A stretch of DNA of 7,721 nucleotides from Candidatus Sumerlaeota bacterium (GTDB taxonomy: Bacteria > Sumerlaeota > Sumerlaeia > MWCT01 > JAGHBZ01), in assembly GCA_021160705.1 (NCBI GenBank), contig JAGHBZ010000085.1, forward strand, positions 1 through 7,721. The letters are read 5' to 3'. The position numbers were made by a program, and so were the translations under genes. The notes beneath the pieces were generated by a model. It was not told the DNA's origin, did not search any database, and saw only the letters and a program-made list of their open reading frames with translations. Each line of letters begins with the position of its first letter. Within the stretch, counting starts at the first letter, position 1. This document shows, piece by piece, positions 6,481 through 7,721 of this stretch.

Positions 6481-6520
6481 AGGCTTATGCATTAGCCTGG
6501 GAAAAGAAGGGCTATTTTTT
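6481..6520 (+). other. Overlapping alternative hairpins with T6 run
   Basis: AGGCT (6481-6485) can pair with AGCCT (6494-6498). Alternatively TAGCC (6493-6497) can pair with GGCTA (6510-6514), followed directly by T6 (6515-6520), like a short intrinsic terminator. The two pairings exclude each other. The stems are only 5 bp, and no obvious plus-strand transcript enters from upstream, so an attenuator is possible but weakly supported. Confidence 0.25.
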
Positions 6521-6565
6521 ACCCTCAGCCTGCACATCCTACCACACTATGAGAATAAAAGGTGC

Positions 6566-6595
6566 TTGACCGAATAGGTTTGAGATATACATAAT
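6566..6595 (+). promoter_or_regulatory. Probable promoter of the kinase-like gene
   Basis: TTGACC (6566-6571) and CATAAT (6590-6595) are each one base off consensus, with an 18-base spacer. The leader to the ATG at 6643 would be about 40 bases. Confidence 0.5.
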
Positions 6596-6642
6596 AAGCA
6601 TAGCTCGTCTCAAATCTCTCAAAAGATGGGGAGGCAGGTCTA

Positions 6643-7721
6643 ATGAGCGTGTTCAACTCAGGGGATGAACTCAAAGAGATTGGTGTAGTTTTGCGAACTC
6701 TCATCGTAGAGGAAATCTGGGGAGAAATCTGGCGCGCTGAACAGGTGAATAAAGGTAATGTGCTCATAGTTGCCTTTACAACCGAGCAGGGGATAAAACT
6801 CTTCCAGGAATCCCGGGCTTCATACCAGAAGTGGCAATCCCTTGCGATTTCAACGTGTCCCGGACTTTTGAAAATAAAGAAAATTGTTTCTGAGTCAAAA
6901 ATCCCTCTTCTGGTGGTGGAGGACCCAGGGGGAGAGACTGTGCGTGAAAAATTTACGCACGGCTGGACTGACCTCAGAGAGACAGGCAAAATGGCACTTA
7001 CCTGTGCTAAATCAATTGATTGCGCAAAGACAGAGTATCTGGCTCCACTTGGACTCACGCCTGATACAATTGTTGAAGACCCTGAGAGTGGAGAATGCCC
7101 GTGGCGACTTATTCCTGTTGCACCCGGAAGCAAACACGGGTTACTTTTACTTGGCTCAGGAAGATATACCCCGCCAGAACTCGCCAATGTGCCTCATCCG
7201 GAAGACGTGAACCCTGATATTTATTCACTCTTATGGGTCTGGACAGAGTCTATTGTAAAGGAGTTTAGCCTCAGTCATAATCTATCTCAGTTGAAAGAAT
7301 ATGTTCCATATAAAACCCTTCATACGCTTCTGAGTAACGGACTTCGCCCAATACAGGGCAAGTACTTTGAGCCGAAATTAACCGTTGAGGCAATTCAACA
7401 CTGGTTAAAATACGACGCCCCTGAGGATTTTAAAGCTTATCAGGCAACCCTTGCCACCGCTGAGCAAACACCACTGAAGTACAAGTTATATGAAGCAAAG
7501 GAAAAATTAGTGCGGTATCATCATCTTCTTATCCAGGCTGGTATACTAATTGGTGTGATAGCCTTTATTGTGTTGATGGCTCTTACAATTCGGCAGCTTA
7601 CTACCCTCAAACTTACTACAGAGAGTCCATTTGGAATTGTAAAACTTTACTTTGATGCCTTGATAGAACGAGACGTTGACAAGGCGCTTAGATATACGCG
7701 CGGAGAAGCGGTGCTCGGGAC
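6643..7721 (+). CDS. Membrane-anchored degenerate protein kinase (pseudokinase), 3' end cut off
   Basis: The frame is open from ATG 6643 to the window end: 359 residues and continuing. GGGGAGG at 6628-6634 lies 8 bases upstream. Residues about 10-255 follow the Ser/Thr kinase fold in order: G-E-I-W-R-A-E (27-33, like G-x-V-Y-R-A), V-L-I-V-A-F (40-45, the VAIK strand without Lys), L-L-V-V-E-D-P-G-G-E-T-V (89-100, the hinge), L-T-P-D-T-I-V (138-144, like L-K-P-E-N-I-L), Y-T-P-P-E (175-179, like APE) and D-I-Y-S-L (192-196). The catalytic Lys, HRD Asp, Asn and DFG Asp are absent, so phosphotransfer is unlikely. A membrane segment lies at about 295-316, after which S-P-F-G-I-V-K-L-Y-F-D-A-L opens an outer domain like NTF2/DUF4878 folds. 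The plan resembles bacterial receptor kinases. It may sense or bind partners; the role is unknown. Confidence 0.7.
   Translation, partial: MSVFNSGDELKEIGVVLRTLIVEEIWGEIWRAEQVNKGNVLIVAFTTEQGIKLFQESRASYQKWQSLAISTCPGLLKIKKIVSESKIPLLVVEDPGGETVREKFTHGWTDLRETGKMALTCAKSIDCAKTEYLAPLGLTPDTIVEDPESGECPWRLIPVAPGSKHGLLLLGSGRYTPPELANVPHPEDVNPDIYSLLWVWTESIVKEFSLSHNLSQLKEYVPYKTLHTLLSNGLRPIQGKYFEPKLTVEAIQHWLKYDAPEDFKAYQATLATAEQTPLKYKLYEAKEKLVRYHHLLIQAGILIGVIAFIVLMALTIRQLTTLKLTTESPFGIVKLYFDALIERDVDKALRYTRGEAVLG

Noticed and set aside
6525..7187. Long open frame on the minus strand opposite the kinase-like gene
   Set aside because: It is low in recognisable motifs, rich in Ser/Pro/Arg as expected of an antisense shadow, and lies opposite a plus-strand frame with a strong SD, promoter and kinase landmarks.

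Overview
The window (roughly mid-GC, richer in A+T at the left end) is bacterial. Genes are tightly packed on both strands with Shine-Dalgarno sites and sigma70-like promoters. The metal-binding protein carries a cleavable signal peptide rather than a lipoprotein lipobox, which hints at a diderm with a periplasm. Nothing here fixes the phylum, and no rRNA, tRNA, CRISPR array or transposase was seen. Most genes match known families but lack close signature identity, as expected for an uncultured lineage.

Layout. (1) Positions 1-722, plus strand: the 3' part of a HEPN-domain gene, cut by the window edge, overlaps a gene for an unrecognised 143-residue protein. (2) 768-1774, plus strand: two overlapping genes each encode one half of a DUF318/ArsP/YraQ-type permease that is usually a single polypeptide. 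(3) 1810-4353, minus strand, convergent with the permease pair: a complete high-affinity metal (probably zinc) ABC importer in the order binding protein, ATPase, membrane permease. It has a promoter at 4397-4424 and an inverted repeat over the -10 box that could be a metal-repressor operator. (4) 4650-5780, plus strand, divergent from the importer: a GT-B-fold protein resembling the N-terminal domain of plant L-arabinokinase. (5) 5781-6021: a non-coding stretch with a small perfect hairpin. (6) 6022-6432, minus strand: a DUF2784 membrane protein. (7) 6643-7721, plus strand, running off the right edge: a long open frame whose N-terminal half looks like a degenerate Ser/Thr protein kinase, followed by one membrane segment and the start of an outer domain.

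How the genes fit together. The three importer genes form a clear unit: the periplasmic protein captures the metal, the membrane permease passes it and the ATPase drives import. The two half-permeases presumably assemble into one transporter. The other genes are not obviously linked to one another. The most unusual items are the membrane-anchored pseudokinase, the missing first metal ligand in the binding protein, and the HEPN protein lacking its catalytic histidine.
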